A stretch of DNA of 64,000 nt, from NCBI RefSeq assembly GCF_025583945.1, contig NZ_JAOEGU010000005.1:62001-126000 (forward strand), given 5' to 3'. The notes under the pieces are model-generated. The model was given only the letters and a program-made list of their open reading frames with translations. It was not told where the DNA came from and did not search any database. This stretch comes from Methylobacter psychrophilus (GTDB taxonomy: Bacteria > Pseudomonadota > Gammaproteobacteria > Methylococcales > Methylomonadaceae). Position numbers and translations under genes: made by a program. This document shows positions 1-9,320 of this stretch, one piece after another; positions within the stretch are counted from its first letter, which is position 1, and each line of letters begins with the position of its first letter.

Positions 1-513
1 TCCCAGCGAGCGTACGATATTGGCTTCAAAAGCATAATCCATGGTTAAGTAAGGATTATCCCAATCCCCCAAAATACCCAAGCGGACAAACGCTTCTTTT
101 TGTATATTGACTTGCTTACCCGCATATTCACGACAAGCTTTACGAAAAACGGCAGGCGATACTTTAACCCCCGCCTTTCCGATCTTCTTTTCCACCATCA
201 ATTCAATAGGCAAACCGTGGCAATCCCAACCCGGTACATAAGGTGCATCAAAACCGCTCAGGGTTTTTGATTTCACAATAATATCTTTTAAGACTTTATT
301 AACGGCATGACCTATGTGAATCTCGCCATTGGCATAGGGAGGCCCATCATGGAGTACAAACTGGGGACGACCGGCAAAGACTTCCCTGATTTTTAGATAC
401 AAGTCGGCGTCGTTCCATTTTTTTAACCGTTCCGGCTCACGTTGCGCCAGATTGCCTTTCATAGGGAAAGCAGTATTGGGTAAATTAAGTGTTTTTTTAT
501 AATCTGTTGTCAT
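1..513 (-). CDS. ileS: Isoleucyl-tRNA synthetase, N-terminal part (runs off the window)
   Basis: Charges tRNA-Ile with isoleucine in the cytoplasm. The window holds the first 171 codons on the minus strand, and the gene continues past base 1. The translation opens with the typical [10 protein letters not shown] segment and the class I HIGH signature lies in [12 protein letters not shown]. It is followed by a [10 protein letters not shown] segment typical of the Ile/Val/Leu synthetases. The ATG (513..511) overlaps the TGA stop of ribF in an ATGA junction, so the two genes are probably translationally coupled. ribF-ileS is a common proteobacterial pair, often followed by lspA, which would lie outside the window. 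Confidence 0.97.
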   Translation of the reverse strand, partial: MTTDYKKTLNLPNTAFPMKGNLAQREPERLKKWNDADLYLKIREVFAGRPQFVLHDGPPYANGEIHIGHAVNKVLKDIIVKSKTLSGFDAPYVPGWDCHGLPIELMVEKKIGKAGVKVSPAVFRKACREYAGKQVNIQKEAFVRLGILGDWDNPYLTMDYAFEANIVRSLG

Positions 514-1451
514 AATTTTTTAATCTCAGCAAAAATTTTTATAGCCTCAGCCACATCTTTTTCGATCTGGGCCTTCAGTTGTTCCAGTGATTGGAAGCGC
601 AATTCATCCCTGATTTTTTGTTTAAAATGCACTTCCACATAACGCCCGTAGATTTCCTTATCAAAATCGAATAAATAAGTTTCAAGAATTACCTTGGAGT
701 CGCCATCAACGGTTGGTCTGGTGCCCACATTAGCAACGCCTTCAAATTCCACACCATCAATCCCTGTCATGGTAACGGCAAATACGCCATTAACAGGCGT
801 ATTTTTTCTAAACATTCTTATATTGGCAGTGGGATAGCCAATCGTCCTGCCGCGTTTATCGCCGTGAGCTACCCGCCCACACACCGAATAACAGTGACCC
901 AACAATTTCTCGGCTTGCGGCAAATCACCCGAACCTAGCGCATCCCTGATAATTGTACTGCTAATACGCAATCCAGCTACCTCGTAAGATCCGGTATCTT
1001 CAACGCTAAAGCCAAAATGCCTGCCCTTTTCCTTGAGCATAACAAAATTACCTCGCCTGGCTTTACCAAAATGAAAATCATCGCCGATCACGAGGTGCTT
1101 AACATTGAGCTTGTCTATTAAAACATCATCAATAAACTGCTCGGCATCACAATTGGCAAAATACCGATTAAATCGCACTATCAGCAAGTTATCAACGGGT
1201 AATTTAGCAAACTTGATAACTTTTTCCCGTAAACACATCAAGCGTGAAGGAGCATTATCACCCAGAAAATATTCCAGCGGTTGCGGCTCAAAAACCATAA
1301 CCACAACAGGTAAGCCAAGCGCATGGCCACGCTCAGCGAGTTTTTTTATCACGGTTTGATGACCTAAATGCAATCCGTCAAAATTGCCAATAGTCAGTAC
1401 GCAACCGTTTTTAAATGGTTCTAAATGAGATAAGCCTCTAATTAAACGCAT
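510..1451 (-). CDS. ribF: Bifunctional riboflavin kinase / FAD synthetase
   Basis: Phosphorylates riboflavin to FMN and adenylylates FMN to FAD. The protein is 313 aa, normal for the family. The N-terminal nucleotidyltransferase domain carries [11 protein letters not shown] (about residues 22-32) and ISSTIIR (about 163-169). The C-terminal kinase domain carries the [14 protein letters not shown] motif (about residues 198-211). It sits directly upstream of ileS with a 4-base overlap. The 380 bases between its start and rpsT hold the rpsT promoter and no further gene that I can support. In many relatives murJ lies between rpsT and ribF, but here it is absent. Confidence 0.97.
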   Translation of the reverse strand: MRLIRGLSHLEPFKNGCVLTIGNFDGLHLGHQTVIKKLAERGHALGLPVVVMVFEPQPLEYFLGDNAPSRLMCLREKVIKFAKLPVDNLLIVRFNRYFANCDAEQFIDDVLIDKLNVKHLVIGDDFHFGKARRGNFVMLKEKGRHFGFSVEDTGSYEVAGLRISSTIIRDALGSGDLPQAEKLLGHCYSVCGRVAHGDKRGRTIGYPTANIRMFRKNTPVNGVFAVTMTGIDGVEFEGVANVGTRPTVDGDSKVILETYLFDFDKEIYGRYVEVHFKQKIRDELRFQSLEQLKAQIEKDVAEAIKIFAEIKKL

Positions 1452-1762
1452 GATCCTTTTGAGAATAAAAAAAATTTATTCTATCATGTGCCACACTTAA
1501 ATGCGGTAACCATCAATAACAGGCAAACGATAAAATTGCTCCACCCCTCACTATTTGACGGATATGAACTTATAATCCCCCACTGCACAACCCTGTTAAG
1601 CATTACAACAACTCATTGATGCAACATCAGCACTAAAAAACAGGTCATTAAATAACGCTTACAAATACGGGAATACGGGGAATGATCGTCAACCTGTTGG
1701 CACTGGCAATTGGCTTAAAAAGCTGATGACTCAAGGTTAGTCGTTTTACAGAACGTTAATTG

Positions 1763-1791
1763 TTGACAATAATAGCATTTAAAAAGATAAT
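1763..1791 (+). promoter_or_regulatory. Probable sigma-70 promoter of rpsT
   Basis: TTGACA (1763-1768) and GATAAT (1786-1791) are separated by 17 bases, close to the sigma-70 consensus. The start codon of rpsT follows about 40 bases downstream. The rest of the 1452-1831 intergenic region shows no ORF or RNA structure that I recognise. Confidence 0.75.
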
Positions 1792-1831
1792 GTAGGGCTA
1801 TTTAACTCATACATGAACGCATCGAGACACT

Positions 1832-2095
1832 ATGGCTAATACAGCACAAGCTAAAAAACGCGCGCGGCAAGCGGAAAAAAGCCGTATTCGCAACGCCGGA
1901 CAACGTAGCAACTTACGTACCTTTGTAAAAAAAGTGATTGCCGCCGTTAATGCTGGCGACAAAGAGAAAGCGCAAGCCGCCTATCAAATTGTAGTACCCA
2001 TTATAGATTCCGCAGTCAATAAAGGCATTATTCACAAGAATAAAGCCGCACGCGGTAAGAGCAGACTGAATTCAAAAGTAAAAGCTATCGCTTAA
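1832..2095 (+). CDS. rpsT: 30S ribosomal protein S20
   Basis: Primary-binding protein of the small ribosomal subunit that contacts 16S rRNA. The 87-residue product is the usual length and opens with the family-typical [16 protein letters not shown]. It is strongly basic, with the conserved helix-forming stretch [18 protein letters not shown] near the C-terminus. The gene is monocistronic, with its own promoter and a strong terminator just downstream. Confidence 0.98.
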   Translation: MANTAQAKKRARQAEKSRIRNAGQRSNLRTFVKKVIAAVNAGDKEKAQAAYQIVVPIIDSAVNKGIIHKNKAARGKSRLNSKVKAIA

Positions 2096-2116
2096 CATCT
2101 TTAGTAATTGCTTAGT

Positions 2117-2153
2117 AAAAAGGCCGGACTTTTTGAGATACGGCCTTTTTTTT
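2117..2153 (+). terminator. Rho-independent terminator of rpsT
   Basis: AAAGGCCG (2119-2126) pairs with CGGCCTTT (2141-2148), and the right arm runs into a T tract. It lies about 25 bases after the rpsT stop. Confidence 0.88.
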
Positions 2154-2283
2154 GACTGAAGAAAAGTATTTTCTTTCTTGTTAACTTATAACAAAAAAAC
2201 CTACAGCAATACAATCCTCATTTTCTTACCATTCCCTGCCAAATAAAAGCGACATAAAACCCCAATTATTGGTAAAAAATCGC

Positions 2284-3033
2284 TTACAACAACTGCTTTA
2301 TTTCAGGGTAATTGTTGATCAAATTTTGCCTGAATGCTTCAATAGTACTTTCATTATTACGCTCGGATCTCGAAATGGGTACCGTGATTTCACTGATGAC
2401 AGACATCGGAGCAGCCGATAAAAAGATAAGCCGATCGGCCATAGTGATAGCCTCACGCAAATCATGAGTAACAAATAATACCGTATGCGGTCGCTCTTGC
2501 CACAACGTTAGCAGCAACTCTCTTACTTGCCGGGCTGTCGGCGCATCCAGCGATACGAAGGGCTCATCCATTAGCAAGACATCAGGATCAACAGCAAAAG
2601 CCCGAATAATTGAGACTCTGCGACTCATGCCTACCGATAACCGCTCAGGATAAACATGTTGAGACTGGGTTAATTGCATAACTTCAAGCAATGGATCAAT
2701 AACAGTCGGAGACTGATTACCATCCAGCACTAATTCTATATTCTCGCGAACAGTTCGCCAAGGCAGCAAGCGTGGATTCTGGAAAATATAGCCAATTTTT
2801 GGATGCGAATGCGCCTGTCCAACGAAAATATCTCCCTCGTAATCATTATCCAAACCAGCAATAATATTTAATAAAGTGGTCTTTCCACAACCGGAGGGAC
2901 CAACCAGACAAACAAACTCACCGGATTTCAGCGATAACTTAAAATCAGCAATCGCCACATGATGCCTTGCCTGAGCTATTGCCGGATAAGTTTTACTATC
3001 GATATTAATTTGAATATTCATCATCGTCGCCAC
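2284..3033 (-). CDS. ABC transporter ATP-binding protein, NitT/TauT (SsuB/TauB-like) type
   Basis: Energises import through the adjacent permease at the inner membrane. Walker A is GPSGCGKTT (residues 45-53), the Q-loop is YIFQNPRLLPW, the signature motif is the variant LSVGMSRRV, Walker B is VLLMDEPFVSLD, and the H-loop is FVTHD. The NPRLLPW after the Q-loop is characteristic of the nitrate/sulfonate/taurine branch. The ORF overlaps the permease gene by 13 bases, and the order SBP-permease-ATPase points to one operon. The substrate cannot be read from this subunit. The signature Ser-Gly-Gly is replaced by Ser-Val-Gly, a tolerable variant. Confidence 0.9.
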   Translation of the reverse strand: MATMMNIQINIDSKTYPAIAQARHHVAIADFKLSLKSGEFVCLVGPSGCGKTTLLNIIAGLDNDYEGDIFVGQAHSHPKIGYIFQNPRLLPWRTVRENIELVLDGNQSPTVIDPLLEVMQLTQSQHVYPERLSVGMSRRVSIIRAFAVDPDVLLMDEPFVSLDAPTARQVRELLLTLWQERPHTVLFVTHDLREAITMADRLIFLSAAPMSVISEITVPISRSERNNESTIEAFRQNLINNYPEIKQLL

Positions 3034-3767
3034 CGTAGAGCCTTTTTATCGAGTGGCTTCAAGATCATCACTTCTATCAATTGAATGACCGCAACAAAAG
3101 CAATCGTATAAGCCAAAATACTGGCAACATCAAATAACTGAAAGAACAAATGCAGCTGATAGCCCATCCCGTTGCTACGACCCAACAACTCAACTACCAG
3201 AATAATTTTCCAGATTAACGCCAAACCGGAGCGCGTCGCCCCCATAATAAAAGGATGTAGTTGCGGCCATATGACATGAGCCAACGTTTTACGCCGACTA
3301 AAGCCATAGCAACGCGCCATATCCAGCAAATCCTGATCAAGCGTACGAGTACCTTCCCTGATAGTAACAATAACGTTAGGTAATTTGTTGACCACAACCG
3401 CCAGTATGGCAGCGGACTCAACCAAGCCAAACCAGACATAACACAAAATAATGGCAACCAGAGCCGGAATATTTAAAAAAATAACCAGCCAGTTATCGAA
3501 GAAAGCATCCAGCTTTTTATTACGGCCAAGAGCGATACCTATCGCGCACCCTAACAACATGGCGATAGAAAAACTAACCACCAACCTGAGCAAAGTAACA
3601 CCCAGATGAAAAGGAAGCTGTCCTGTTATACAACTTTGCCAAAAAACCTTGGCCACCACTTCTGGCGCTGGCAAGGCATTGCTGTTTGAATAGACCGCCA
3701 AACCTTGCCACACCGCTAAAAATGCCAGCAATGACAAGGTAGGTAAAAATTTCCGGGAAAGCCTCAA
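3021..3767 (-). CDS. ABC transporter permease, NitT/TauT (SsuC/TauC-like) type
   Basis: Inner-membrane subunit, 248 aa, with about six hydrophobic segments. The EAA-type cytoplasmic loop that docks on the ATPase is visible around residues 136-172 (EGTRTLDQDLLDMARCYG...IWPQLHPFI). The start read here is TTG, immediately after the stop of the upstream binding-protein gene. An in-frame stop lies just upstream, so there is little room for another start (ATT is the only alternative). No clear Shine-Dalgarno is present, so translation is probably coupled to the upstream gene. Confidence 0.9.
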   Translation of the reverse strand: MRLSRKFLPTLSLLAFLAVWQGLAVYSNSNALPAPEVVAKVFWQSCITGQLPFHLGVTLLRLVVSFSIAMLLGCAIGIALGRNKKLDAFFDNWLVIFLNIPALVAIILCYVWFGLVESAAILAVVVNKLPNVIVTIREGTRTLDQDLLDMARCYGFSRRKTLAHVIWPQLHPFIMGATRSGLALIWKIILVVELLGRSNGMGYQLHLFFQLFDVASILAYTIAFVAVIQLIEVMILKPLDKKALRWRR

Positions 3768-3768
3768 A

Positions 3769-4734
3769 TTAATCTAATGACCAAAATGTACCGGGCTGCA
3801 GATTTTCTGATACCCCCGTTAACTGGTTGTTACTTAAGGTGCGAAGCATCGTATAAATACGGGCAGCCGCTTGCTGTTCCTGTTCACCCCACTGCTCAAT
3901 ACCACCTTCACAATAACGCTGACGCATTAAAGCTTGGGTAGCGACATCATCCGTATGAAGCAAAGGAATAATTTTTAACCAGGCAGCATCAGCAGTACAT
4001 AGCTGATTTTTAGCTCGCTTACTGGCTTTAAAAAAATTGCTGATAACCTGATTATGATTTTCAGCCCAGCTTTGTTTGAACACATAACCAATACTGGGCA
4101 CATTTTCATTGATACCTAACGCTTTTAAAATACCTCGACCGTCAATAATTTTCCGATAACCCTGGGCCTCAAGCCTGGCTGCAAAGTGCCAGTAAGTGAG
4201 CACAGCATCAACACGATCTTGTTTGATTTGTTCATTAATCAACGGCGGCGCGCCAAATGTTTTTTCAACAGAGGTATTCAAATCAAACTGATCTTTCTGG
4301 GCCAATGCCTGCAACAATAACCAGTTTTTATCCAACTCACCACCAGCAATACCCAAGCGCTTACCTTTAAGGTCTGCTATAGAATAAATAGGACTTTTTT
4401 CTGCCACCACCAAAGCGCCGGAGGTATTCGAATAAGGGTAAAAAGTGAAGTCTGCACCGGTAGCACGACGACTTGAAACCCAAACCCAGTCAGAAACAAT
4501 CATATCGACAGAGCCTGATTGCAAAGCAATTTTACCGGCTTCTGCATTGGCAAGATGCTGTATTTCCAGTTGAAAATCTGCCAGCTTCATTTGCGAGTCA
4601 TCTTGTAAAGCCTGCAACTCCCACTCAAGGGTACCCTGAGCCTGAACGCCGATGCGAATAATGGTTTTTTCCGTAGCAGAACTATTGCATGACACAAATA
4701 AACAAAGACTTATAAAAGCGATATTAAATTTCAT
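3769..4734 (-). CDS. Periplasmic substrate-binding protein, NitT/TauT family
   Basis: Captures the solute for the importer encoded downstream. The 321-residue protein begins with a hydrophobic export signal ending near CLFVSC. The cysteine could be lipidated, but Phe at -3 makes the lipobox poor. The mature part has the type 2 periplasmic-binding fold typical of the family: an IRIGVQ opening strand, a YSIADLKGKRLGIAGG segment, and VDAVLTYWHFAARL in the second lobe. The ligand is unknown: members bind taurine, sulfonates, nitrate or thiamine precursors. It is the first gene of the ABC operon and is divergent from a PepSY membrane protein, which hints at a metal- or redox-linked role. That link is inference only. 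Confidence 0.85.
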   Translation of the reverse strand: MKFNIAFISLCLFVSCNSSATEKTIIRIGVQAQGTLEWELQALQDDSQMKLADFQLEIQHLANAEAGKIALQSGSVDMIVSDWVWVSSRRATGADFTFYPYSNTSGALVVAEKSPIYSIADLKGKRLGIAGGELDKNWLLLQALAQKDQFDLNTSVEKTFGAPPLINEQIKQDRVDAVLTYWHFAARLEAQGYRKIIDGRGILKALGINENVPSIGYVFKQSWAENHNQVISNFFKASKRAKNQLCTADAAWLKIIPLLHTDDVATQALMRQRYCEGGIEQWGEQEQQAAARIYTMLRTLSNNQLTGVSENLQPGTFWSLD

Positions 4735-5045
4735 GAAGGCTATATGGGTAGGCAGTCGCTAAAAGCCTTATATTCTATCTGGTTCAGATAAAAATGTTTG
4801 CACTATTACAATAAATCAGCAATTTTCATTTTGAATAATATTCATAAAATCAGATTAATAAACAGATAAAACACATAATTTTGAGATTAAATCTTTTCCA
4901 CAGACATCATTAATGTCATTGACAAATCAACGTTAAAAAGGTCTTTGCCTCCCCATAACAAGAAGAGCTAAATCAGATTATCTGATAAAACAATAATCTA
5001 GGCAGTATGGGATAATGTTCATTTTTTTCCTCGCTATCAGACTCC
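4735..5045 (+). promoter_or_regulatory. Divergent control region between ABC operon and PepSY gene
   Basis: This AT-rich 311-base region separates two divergent transcription units. It contains a 15-base palindrome, ATCAGAT-T-ATCTGAT (4972-4986). Related words recur nearby: TCTGGTTCAGATAAA near 4780, CAGATTAATAAACAGATAAA near 4850, and GATAAAACAATAATC just after the palindrome. Repeated CAGAT/ATCTG half-sites suggest an operator for one regulator controlling both sides. No regulator gene is adjacent. It does not match a Fur box well by eye. Confidence 0.4.
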
Positions 5046-6401
5046 ATGCAAAACCTCATGCAACGGTTACTCACACGGGCAACCTGGCTTAAAATTCATC
5101 TTTACCTTGCACTAAGCGCCGGCTTTCTCTTTGCACTAATGGGACTTTCCGGCAGTATTAGCATTTATCGTGAAGAACTGGATGAGCTATTAAATCCACA
5201 ATTGATTATCGAAGCACCGCAAGGCAACTATCAATCCCTGGACAAGATTATGGCGTCGGTACGAACTGCACATCCAAACCGTTACGGCTCATGGACCCTG
5301 GAAATGCCCAGATCACCCAAAGGCATGATCACAGCCTGGTACGATAAACCCACAGAGACATTTTTCGAGCTTTATGCGCCACTAATGGTATCAGTCAACC
5401 CCTATACCGGCGATGTTGTTATGAGTCGTTTTTGGGGGAAAACTGCCACAACCTGGTTACTTGATTTACATACCCAACTCAGACTGGATCGATTTGGCTG
5501 GAATATAGCAGGAATCTCAGGAATATTACTGATAGTTTCTTGTGCTACGGGGCTTTATTTATGGTGGCCTGGGACAGAAGAAATAAAGCAAGCCTTAACG
5601 GTTCGATACAAGGCAGGCATGATGCTGCTGGCCTTGGATATACATCGCTTATTGGGACTATTAAGCGCAGTTGCCGTGTTAATACTAGCATTTACCGGCG
5701 CTCTACTGAGCTTTCCTTCGGCACTGGAAGCGCTGGCAGGCTCATCCGGCATGGAACACGGGCAAACCGGCCGCAACATTACCAGTACAGCTATCCCCAA
5801 TAATCGACCTACCGGCTTGGCCGCAGCATCTTTTGTGGCGCATGGCCCCTTTCCAAAAGCAGAACTCAGACGAGTTACCACGCCAGCGGGCGATACCGGA
5901 ATCTACCGCATCAACTTACGACAAAACAGCGAGATTAATCACCGACATCCTTTTACAACAGTCTGGGTGGATCGCTGGAGTGGCCAAATCAAGGAAGTAA
6001 GAAATCCGGGCAAATTTTCGAACGGTGAGCTTTTTGCCACCTGGATATGGCCATTACATACCGGTGAAGCTTTGGGAACTACCGGCAGATTTATCTGGTT
6101 TCTCGCAGGCCTTAGTCTTTTCGCTCTTTATGTCAGCGGTTTACTAAGATGGTTATGCCGGAGTGGCTGGGTACGTGATCGTAAGGTGAACTTTTCAGCA
6201 TTACTGCCTTTATTATATAGACTGCAAGGTATGAGCTACCAAGCAATTTTAGGTATTTTTCTGCTTATTCGTTTGCTCGCCAAAAAAGCAAAGCAATATG
6301 CGCCGCATGTTAAGATGGCCTATGATAAGCTTTTGGATTGGGTCAAGCAGATATGCTTGCGTGCAATACACCGACAAAAACAGATAGATAAAAACAATTA
6401 A
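5046..6401 (+). CDS. PepSY-associated transmembrane (PiuB-like) protein
   Basis: The 451-aa inner-membrane protein has the family layout: an N-terminal helix (about residues 12-40, LKIHLYLALSAGFLFALMGLSG), a periplasmic PepSY-like region, then helices near 150-175, 195-225 and 340-370, and a short basic tail. An IxxxH-type segment (LLALDIHRLLGL) and LWIWPLHTGEALG supply histidines that could ligate haem or metal. Relatives are often called iron-regulated membrane proteins or ferric-siderophore reductases, but few are characterised. It is divergent from an ABC importer. The exact function is unknown. Confidence 0.85.
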   Translation: MQNLMQRLLTRATWLKIHLYLALSAGFLFALMGLSGSISIYREELDELLNPQLIIEAPQGNYQSLDKIMASVRTAHPNRYGSWTLEMPRSPKGMITAWYDKPTETFFELYAPLMVSVNPYTGDVVMSRFWGKTATTWLLDLHTQLRLDRFGWNIAGISGILLIVSCATGLYLWWPGTEEIKQALTVRYKAGMMLLALDIHRLLGLLSAVAVLILAFTGALLSFPSALEALAGSSGMEHGQTGRNITSTAIPNNRPTGLAAASFVAHGPFPKAELRRVTTPAGDTGIYRINLRQNSEINHRHPFTTVWVDRWSGQIKEVRNPGKFSNGELFATWIWPLHTGEALGTTGRFIWFLAGLSLFALYVSGLLRWLCRSGWVRDRKVNFSALLPLLYRLQGMSYQAILGIFLLIRLLAKKAKQYAPHVKMAYDKLLDWVKQICLRAIHRQKQIDKNN

Positions 6402-6547
6402 AAAGCTGAGTCTCAATTACTTTACTAACTGAAAATTTTTTGTAGGCTTAAGACTAGAAAATTTATGGAATTTTCAAAATAACAACAATCTTTCTGATAA
6501 ACGACAGGGAAAGGCAAAAGACACAAGCCTTTCACCTTTCACCTATA

Positions 6548-6748
6548 TTATTTCAACGACAATATTTCCGTACGACCCACGACTTCAATGACAAGCTTGT
6601 CTTCTTTAAGTAACCAGCCAATTGAACGCTGGACATCATTTTTGTTAATTCCAGTTTCGTTAGTAATTTTAGTTACACTGGCTGATTTATTTTGGTCCAG
6701 ATATTTCCAGACTATACCTGCGGCATCACCAATTGAATTAAGCATCAT
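6548..6748 (-). CDS. Small winged helix-turn-helix protein (DUF2582-like)
   Basis: This 66-residue protein consists almost entirely of a winged helix. An N-terminal helix (DAAGIVWKYLDQ) is followed by an HTH (SVTKITNETGINKNDVQRSIGWLLKEDKL) and a short wing (VIEVVGRTEILSL). It resembles the DUF2582 family of stand-alone winged-helix proteins, whose role is unknown. It lies 30 bases downstream of minE on the same strand and may be cotranscribed with the min genes. The region 6402-6547 contains a CCTTTCACCTTTCACC stretch that recurs elsewhere in the window. Confidence 0.75.
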   Translation of the reverse strand: MMLNSIGDAAGIVWKYLDQNKSASVTKITNETGINKNDVQRSIGWLLKEDKLVIEVVGRTEILSLK

Positions 6749-6778
6749 AAGTTACCTGTAGTATATTAATTAAAGTTG

Positions 6779-7045
6779 TTAAGTCTTTTTAGCAGTAAGG
6801 TCGGGCAGTACAATATTTAATTCAAGCGTTTCCTGATTTTCATCCTGCTCAAAACTAACAGAAATAGCATCCTGCCCGACGTTAATGTACTTCTGTATCA
6901 CTTCCAGCAATTCTTTTTGTAATTGCGGAAGATAAGACGGCTGACTAAGCGAGGATCGTTCATGAGCAACCAGAATTTGCAGCCTTTCTTTTGCAAGGGA
7001 TGCAGATCCAACTTTAGATGACCTAAAATAATCAAGTAAACTCAT
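6779..7045 (-). CDS. minE: Cell division topological specificity factor MinE
   Basis: MinE stimulates the MinD ATPase and drives pole-to-pole oscillation of MinCD, keeping FtsZ rings at midcell. The 88-residue length is typical. The N-terminal membrane/MinD-contact segment is visible (SLLDYFRSSKVGSASLAKERLQILVAHER). The C-terminal dimerisation domain includes LEVIQKYINVG. Its ATG shares one base with the minD stop (TAATG), showing tight coupling in the minC-minD-minE operon. Confidence 0.97.
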   Translation of the reverse strand: MSLLDYFRSSKVGSASLAKERLQILVAHERSSLSQPSYLPQLQKELLEVIQKYINVGQDAISVSFEQDENQETLELNIVLPDLTAKKT

Positions 7046-7854
7046 TACCTGCTCCCGAAAAATTTCCTAAAAAACCCTTTTTTATCCTCGATAAAACGAT
7101 GTGGTCTATTTTCACCTAAATAGCGGGCAATAATATCTGCATAGGCTTGACCAGCATCACTTTTCTCATCAAGAATAACAGGTGTACCTGAATTTGATGC
7201 ATTTAATACTGATTTTGATTCAGGAATAACGCCCAATAGATGCAGCGATAAAATATCCTGCACATCATCGACACTAAGCATTTCACCTAATTTTACTCTT
7301 TCTGGCGAATAGCGGGTTAATAGCAAATATTCTTTAATAGGCTCATCATTTTGCTCCGCCCGACGTGATTTACTGGCTAAAATACCCAGCATACGGTCCG
7401 AATCGCGCACCGAAGAGACTTCAGGATTGGTTACGACAAAGGCATCATCGGCAAAATACATGGCCAAATGAGCGCCTTTTTCAATACCGGCAGGAGAATC
7501 ACAAACTATATATTTGAAATCTTTTTTTAGCTCATCCAAAACCCTACCCACACCTTCTTGACTTAAAGCGTCTTTGTCGCGTGTTTGTGAAGCAGGCAGT
7601 ATGTAAAGTAAATTACAGTTCTTATCCCGAATCAAAGCCTGATTAAGCGTCGCCTCTCCATTAATGACATTAACAAAGTCATAAACCACGCGGCGCTCAC
7701 AGCCCATTATTAAATCCAGATTACGCAAACCCACATCAAAGTCAATGACCGCTGTTTTATGACCTTTTTTTGCAAGTCCCATGGCAATTGCAGCGCTGGT
7801 TGTTGTTTTACCAACGCCGCCTTTACCAGATGTTACGACTATGATTCTTGGCAC
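7045..7854 (-). CDS. minD: Septum site-determining ATPase MinD
   Basis: Membrane-associated ParA/MRP-type ATPase that recruits MinC and is regulated by MinE. The deviant Walker A is GKGGVGKTTTSAA near the N-terminus, with VIDFDVGLRNLDLIMG following. The C-terminal amphipathic membrane-targeting helix is represented by KKGFFRKFFGSR. I place the start at GTG 7854..7852, giving 269 aa and a PRIIVVTSGKGG beginning. It is preceded at good spacing by an AGAGG ribosome-binding site. An ATG further upstream (7887) would add an 11-residue extension overlapping the end of minC and unlike the family. Confidence 0.95.
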   Translation of the reverse strand: MPRIIVVTSGKGGVGKTTTSAAIAMGLAKKGHKTAVIDFDVGLRNLDLIMGCERRVVYDFVNVINGEATLNQALIRDKNCNLLYILPASQTRDKDALSQEGVGRVLDELKKDFKYIVCDSPAGIEKGAHLAMYFADDAFVVTNPEVSSVRDSDRMLGILASKSRRAEQNDEPIKEYLLLTRYSPERVKLGEMLSVDDVQDILSLHLLGVIPESKSVLNASNSGTPVILDEKSDAGQAYADIIARYLGENRPHRFIEDKKGFFRKFFGSR

Positions 7855-7870
7855 GAAATTTTCCTCTACG

Positions 7871-8632
7871 TTAATGGTGCTGCACAATATCTTTAATAAT
7901 TAATGCTTGGTCTTGTAAATAAATCTGAACAGGCTTATTGCGTACGGATTCATTTAAATCCTCACTGACTTTATAATTACCGGCAATAGAAATAAGCTCA
8001 GCCTGTAAATCAAAACAAAAAATCCGTGCCTCAGTATTCCCTCGCACACCCGCTAAAGCCCGACCTCTTAAAGTATTATAAACATGGATATTACCCTCGG
8101 CCATAATTTCTGCACCCGCACTAACCTGAGATAAAATAACCAAATCTCCTGCCGTGTAAATGCGTTGCCCGGAGCGAATAGGCTGAGTAATTAGTGTCGT
8201 TGTAATGACCTCTATATCTATGTCTGAGTCTGTTTTCGGCCCTGGAACCGGAGCAATAGCTTTTTGCTTTTTATTTTCGGCCAATACTCCGTCACTATGG
8301 CCGGCATAAACAGGAATACGTTGCTCCAATGCCTTTTCATTCTGCTGTACGTTGCCACCACGTATCCCTATCGGAAATAAACCACATCGACGAATAATAT
8401 CGGCAAGCGCTACAATATCAATATTGAAGTTATGTTTATTTATTTCCTGCAAGTCCAGCACTAAAGGCGAGTTTCTAAAAAACTCTGGAGCCAAATTGAT
8501 TTTTTCTTGAAGCTGCTGTTCGATAACAACCAAATCATCGCTAGATAAAACTAAAACAGGCACTGAAAAAGTACTACTCTTAAATTCTAACGCGAGCGAC
8601 ATATTAGGTGTTTTTTGAGGGTCTATCGACAT
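7871..8632 (-). CDS. minC: Septum site-determining inhibitor MinC
   Basis: Inhibits FtsZ assembly away from midcell when recruited by MinD. The 253-aa protein has the N-terminal FtsZ-inhibiting domain (FKSSTFSVPVLVLSS onward). A linker rich in Lys, Pro and Asp follows (about residues 115-145). The C-terminal beta-helix domain shows the usual RSGQRIYTAGDLVILSQVSAGAEIMAEGNIHVY pattern and GNTEARIFCFDLQAELISIAGNY. It is the first gene of the min operon. No strong Shine-Dalgarno precedes the chosen ATG; an internal ATG ten codons in is an alternative. Confidence 0.94.
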   Translation of the reverse strand: MSIDPQKTPNMSLALEFKSSTFSVPVLVLSSDDLVVIEQQLQEKINLAPEFFRNSPLVLDLQEINKHNFNIDIVALADIIRRCGLFPIGIRGGNVQQNEKALEQRIPVYAGHSDGVLAENKKQKAIAPVPGPKTDSDIDIEVITTTLITQPIRSGQRIYTAGDLVILSQVSAGAEIMAEGNIHVYNTLRGRALAGVRGNTEARIFCFDLQAELISIAGNYKVSEDLNESVRNKPVQIYLQDQALIIKDIVQHH

Positions 8633-8835
8633 CCGTTAAATCTACTTAATGATTGATTTTGAATTTTAGCATTGCTGATAAAAAAAATCATCCCCGACGT
8701 GCCAATAGTTAATTCTATGACACAAAAACAGATAGATTTTTTATCATCCATAATAATTAAATCACTGAATGCATGAGAAGATCAGCAATAATTAATTCCA
8801 GACTAACTACGCTATCTTTATTTATTTCACTCATA

Positions 8836-8871
8836 AAAAAGGGCCACATTCTTACGAATGCGACCCTTTTT
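8836..8871 (-). terminator. Terminator downstream of rpsI
   Basis: AAAAGGGCCACATTC (8837-8851) pairs with GAATGCGACCCTTTT (8856-8870), one mismatch, with a four-base loop. T-rich flanks lie on both strands, so it may act in both directions. It ends the rplM-rpsI operon and lies in the otherwise featureless 8633-8916 gap. Confidence 0.85.
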
Positions 8872-8916
8872 ATTTCATAACGGGTAACTGATGCTACCTG
8901 TCACGATATAACCTGC

Positions 8917-9309
8917 TTAACGTTTCGAGTACTGTGGACGTTTTCTGGCTTTATGCAAACCAACTTTTTTACGTTCTACAATACGCGAGTCACGAGTCAC
9001 AAAACCCGCTTTTCTTAGGGCTGGACGCAATGTTTCATCATATACCATCAATGCACGTGTCAAGCCATGACGAATAGCACCCGCCTGACCAGAAGGACCG
9101 CCACCTTTAACAATCACATTGATATCGAATTTAGCTACCATATCAACACACTCAAGTGGTTGACATGAAACCATCTGATCGGTTTTACGACCAAAATAGT
9201 CTTCGATAGTTTTTTTGTTAATAGTGATTTTTCCAGTGCCTGATGTTGCGTAAACGCGTGCTATTGCACTTTTACGACGACCTGTTCCGTAATACTGAGC
9301 TGCTGCCAT
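8917..9309 (-). CDS. rpsI: 30S ribosomal protein S9
   Basis: Small-subunit protein whose C-terminal tail reaches the P-site tRNA. The 130-residue sequence begins [19 protein letters not shown] and ends [14 protein letters not shown], both hallmark S9 segments including the basic SKR tail. It lies 11 bases downstream of rplM, the usual L13-S9 operon. Confidence 0.99.
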   Translation of the reverse strand: MAAAQYYGTGRRKSAIARVYATSGTGKITINKKTIEDYFGRKTDQMVSCQPLECVDMVAKFDINVIVKGGGPSGQAGAIRHGLTRALMVYDETLRPALRKAGFVTRDSRIVERKKVGLHKARKRPQYSKR

Positions 9310-9320
9310 GGTCTACTCGC

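Noticed and set aside
4972-4986. Fur box upstream of the PepSY gene
   Set aside because: The palindrome does not fit GATAATGATAATCATTATC well; kept only as an unassigned operator candidate.
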